Part shown: one piece after another, positions 6,303 through 8,048 of the stretch | How positions within the stretch are numbered: the first letter of the stretch is position 1 | Layout: each line of letters opens with the position of its first letter | Source of the DNA: an uncultured Anaerolineae bacterium | GTDB taxonomy: Bacteria; Chloroflexota; Anaerolineae; Anaerolineales; UBA4823 | Direction of reading: 5' to 3' | DNA length: 8,048 nucleotides | NCBI GenBank assembly: GCA_937129505.1 | Contig: CAKZNJ010000553.1 | Location: 1-8,048 of the forward strand | Translations under genes and position numbers: made by a program | Notes under the pieces: generated by a model | What the model saw: only the letters and a program-made list of their open reading frames with translations | Told to the model about the DNA's origin: nothing | Database searches by the model: none

Positions 6303-7468
6303 AATCCAGAATACAGTCAATCTTTAACTTTCTCAAGACACCAAAACCCATTCCCGCGGGAATATATGCCTATCAATCCCCTTCCGATGAGCCTGCTCCG
6401 CAAAAAATATATCTACGCGTTGAACCGAATGGGTATGCTTCCCTGATTATTAATGCATCCACAATCCTTCACCTAAACCCAGTAGCAGCAGAATTTGCCC
6501 ACGCCTATCTCCATCGGCTGGATGAAGAACAGACAATCCAGAATGTCCTGCTGAAATATCGCGTCGACAAAGATACTGTCCGACGAGACTATCACTCTTT
6601 TTTAGAAACCCTCGAATCCTTTACAAAAACAGAAGATCTAGACCCAATTGAATTCTTTGGATTTGATCGAGCCACCCACGAAAACTTAGAAGGAATTTCT
6701 GCACCATTCCGGTTAGACTGTGCAATTACATATCGCTTACCCGACTCCGCTTCTGCTGCTTATGCCCCCCATGACCGCGTAAAGAACGAGCTTTCCACCG
6801 CTGACTGGAAAATCATCCTTGACAAAGCCTGGCAAGCCGGCATTCCTCACATTATATTCACCGGGGGTGAACCTACCCTAAGACCCGCTTTACTCGATTT
6901 AATCCTTCATGTCGAGCAAAACGGTCAAATTTGTGGCTTAATTACCGATGGACAAATTTTTCAAAATGCTCAAGTTTTGCAAGATTATCTAAACGCTGGT
7001 TTAGACCACCTAATGCTTCTCTTAGATCCCCGGAATAAATTGGGTTGGAAAATCATCGAATTGATCACACCATACGACATCTTTATTGCTGTTCATATAA
7101 CCATCAATGGGGAAAATGCCCCCCAGATATCAGATACCATAGCCCGTCTAGCAGCTCTGGGAACAAAAGCGCTTTCCCTGAGCATGAGTACGCCAGAGTT
7201 ATCCAACATTCTTACCGAAGCAACAGACTTAGCCAGCTACTATGAGCTGAAATTGATCTGGGACTTACCAGTACCCTACTCAAAATTTAACCCAATCCGC
7301 CTCGAGACGATTCGTGAGGAATTATTTGAGGGAGCGGGAAAGACCTGGCTCTATGTCGAACCTGACGGGGATGTTCTCCCTTCTCAGGGTATTGCTAATG
7401 GACTTGGAAATTTATTAACTCAGGATTGGAAAGAAATTTGGAAGAACTGTCAGGACAATGTCAAGTAA
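6299..7468 (+). CDS. Radical SAM-like pseudoenzyme: PqqD-like domain plus cysteine-less radical SAM fold
   Basis: This 389-residue protein is a clear paralogue of the gene before it: YLRVEPNGYASLIINASTIL matches its PqqD-like domain (about 38-115), FRLDCAITY its first radical SAM strand, LSTADWKIILDKAWQAGIPH and IIFTGGEPTL its helix and SAM-contact motif, and VEPDGDVLPS...LGNLLTQDWKEIW its SPASM start. Aligned without gaps, the radical SAM cysteines C144/C148/C151 become L147/A151/A154. SPASM C367/C375/C385 become A346/Y352/S362, and the four-cysteine SPASM end is deleted (stop at K389). It cannot bind the radical SAM cluster in the usual way, so a structural, substrate-presenting or regulatory partner role is more likely than catalysis. 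The frame is intact, with a normal AAGGA site (6287-6291, 7 nt before the ATG) and ATGA overlap with the previous gene, so it is not an ordinary decayed pseudogene. Role is inference. Confidence 0.85.
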   Translation: MKSRIQSIFNFLKTPKPIPAGIYAYQSPSDEPAPQKIYLRVEPNGYASLIINASTILHLNPVAAEFAHAYLHRLDEEQTIQNVLLKYRVDKDTVRRDYHSFLETLESFTKTEDLDPIEFFGFDRATHENLEGISAPFRLDCAITYRLPDSASAAYAPHDRVKNELSTADWKIILDKAWQAGIPHIIFTGGEPTLRPALLDLILHVEQNGQICGLITDGQIFQNAQVLQDYLNAGLDHLMLLLDPRNKLGWKIIELITPYDIFIAVHITINGENAPQISDTIARLAALGTKALSLSMSTPELSNILTEATDLASYYELKLIWDLPVPYSKFNPIRLETIREELFEGAGKTWLYVEPDGDVLPSQGIANGLGNLLTQDWKEIWKNCQDNVK

Positions 7469-8048
7469 TAAACCTATCTCTGAGATTCATTGCCAATACC
7501 ATCACCAATCCCTTTGGACAGCGCCGACTCGTGATTATCTCATGGAGATCGCAGGAGCAACGGCGGATTCTCGCATTTTAGAAGTGGGTTGTGGAACAGG
7601 AGCAATCATCGAAGATATTCAACGAAAAGGTGTACGTTTCTGTTTTGGGATCGATATTGATTTTTCGAGCTTAATCTTCGCAAAAAATAACCTTGAAATC
7701 GACCTCCTTGTCCTCGCTGATGGGCACAAGCTACCTTTTCCAAACCGAATCTTCGATATAACACTGTGTCATTATTTCCTCCTTTGGGTTCGCGATAAAA
7801 ATCGTATTCTTCAAGAAATGATTCGGGTGACCCGCCCCGGGGGAGCAGTCATCACCTTTGCAGAACCAGATCATCGTTCTCGCATTGACTACCCGTCAAA
7901 CCTAGAGGAAATCGGTCGTTTTCAGAGTTTAAGTTTGATCAACCAAGGGGCCGATATCTCAGCGGGGCGAAAGCTATCCCAATTATTCTCTACCAACGGT
8001 CTAGACAACATTATCTACGGCGTATACGCAAACGAAGTAAGAAAGGAC
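7458..8048 (+). CDS. Class I SAM-dependent methyltransferase (3' end beyond window)
   Basis: An open frame of 197 codons starts at ATG 7458, inside the last 11 nt of the preceding gene, and runs uninterrupted to the window edge. It carries the class I methyltransferase landmarks in order: motif I ILEVGCGTGAI (40-50), which binds SAM; the acidic end of strand 2 in FGIDIDFSS (63-71); LADGHKLPFPNRIFDIT (86-102), the ADxxxLPF-type motif; and VTRPGGAVITFAEPDH (124-139). This pattern is that of the ubiE/Methyltransf_11-like group, which acts on very varied small molecules and peptides, so the substrate cannot be read off. AGGA (7452-7455) is only 2 nt from the ATG; GGAAGA (7440-7445) is 12 nt away; initiation probably relies on coupling. 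The next in-frame ATG (residue 29) would cut the start but keep motif I. Position in the overlapping operon suggests it acts with the radical SAM proteins. Confidence 0.85.
   Translation, partial: MSSNKPISEIHCQYHHQSLWTAPTRDYLMEIAGATADSRILEVGCGTGAIIEDIQRKGVRFCFGIDIDFSSLIFAKNNLEIDLLVLADGHKLPFPNRIFDITLCHYFLLWVRDKNRILQEMIRVTRPGGAVITFAEPDHRSRIDYPSNLEEIGRFQSLSLINQGADISAGRKLSQLFSTNGLDNIIYGVYANEVRKD

Noticed and set aside
6076..6351. Antisense 91-aa open frame over the junction of the two radical SAM genes
   Set aside because: It opposes conserved SPASM-coding sequence and shows no motif or ribosome-binding site of its own.
6299..7468. Second radical SAM copy as a decayed pseudogene or sequencing error
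   Set aside because: The frame is intact over 389 codons, the cysteine replacements occur without indels around CX3CX2C, a good ribosome site is present, and many motifs are preserved.
2..8048. Functional link between the pst operon and the radical SAM operon
   Set aside because: A strong intrinsic terminator separates them and no shared motif or substrate was seen; adjacency alone is not evidence.

Overview
The window holds two back-to-back transcription units, all on the + strand, separated by a clear intrinsic terminator at about 2780-2814. Base composition is moderate. The gene styles (a DUF2207-like exported membrane protein with an unusual Cys-Ala tail, and PqqD-like/radical SAM fusions next to a pst operon) suggest an environmental bacterium. 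I lean towards Chloroflexota (Anaerolineae-like), but that is an impression from protein style, not a demonstrated placement.

Region 1 (1-2814) is the 3' part of a standard phosphate-uptake operon: the C-terminal end of pstC (cut by the window edge), pstA, pstB and phoU. PstC and PstA form the membrane channel, PstB is the ATPase, and PhoU couples transporter state to phosphate signalling. A TATAAT-containing gap before phoU may hold an internal promoter. The operon closes with a 9-bp stem plus T-run terminator.

Region 2 (about 2820-8048) is the interesting part: five genes whose ends overlap by 7, 1, 4 and 11 nt, so they are very probably one translationally coupled operon. They encode (i) a small two-helix membrane protein with a CxxC...CxxC zinc-ribbon-like tail; (ii) a 564-aa exported, single-spanning, DUF2207-like membrane protein that ends in (CA)5-G-(CA)3-GGGR; (iii) a 452-aa PqqD-like + radical SAM + SPASM protein with all radical SAM cysteines; (iv) a 389-aa paralogue of (iii) in which all three radical SAM cysteines and the SPASM cysteines are gone, while the fold landmarks and the GGEP motif remain; and (v) a class I SAM-dependent methyltransferase running off the window end.

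Working model (inference): the eight-cysteine Cys-Ala tail, which the predicted topology puts in the cytoplasm, is the substrate of the active radical SAM enzyme. The PqqD-like domains would recognise the substrate, the cysteine-less paralogue would act as a partner or scaffold, and the methyltransferase could add a further step. This resembles RiPP maturation, but the 'precursor' would be the tail of a large membrane protein rather than a small peptide. No chemistry can be assigned from sequence alone.

No tRNA, rRNA, CRISPR array, insertion sequence or integrase was seen. No gap between genes exceeds 130 bases.
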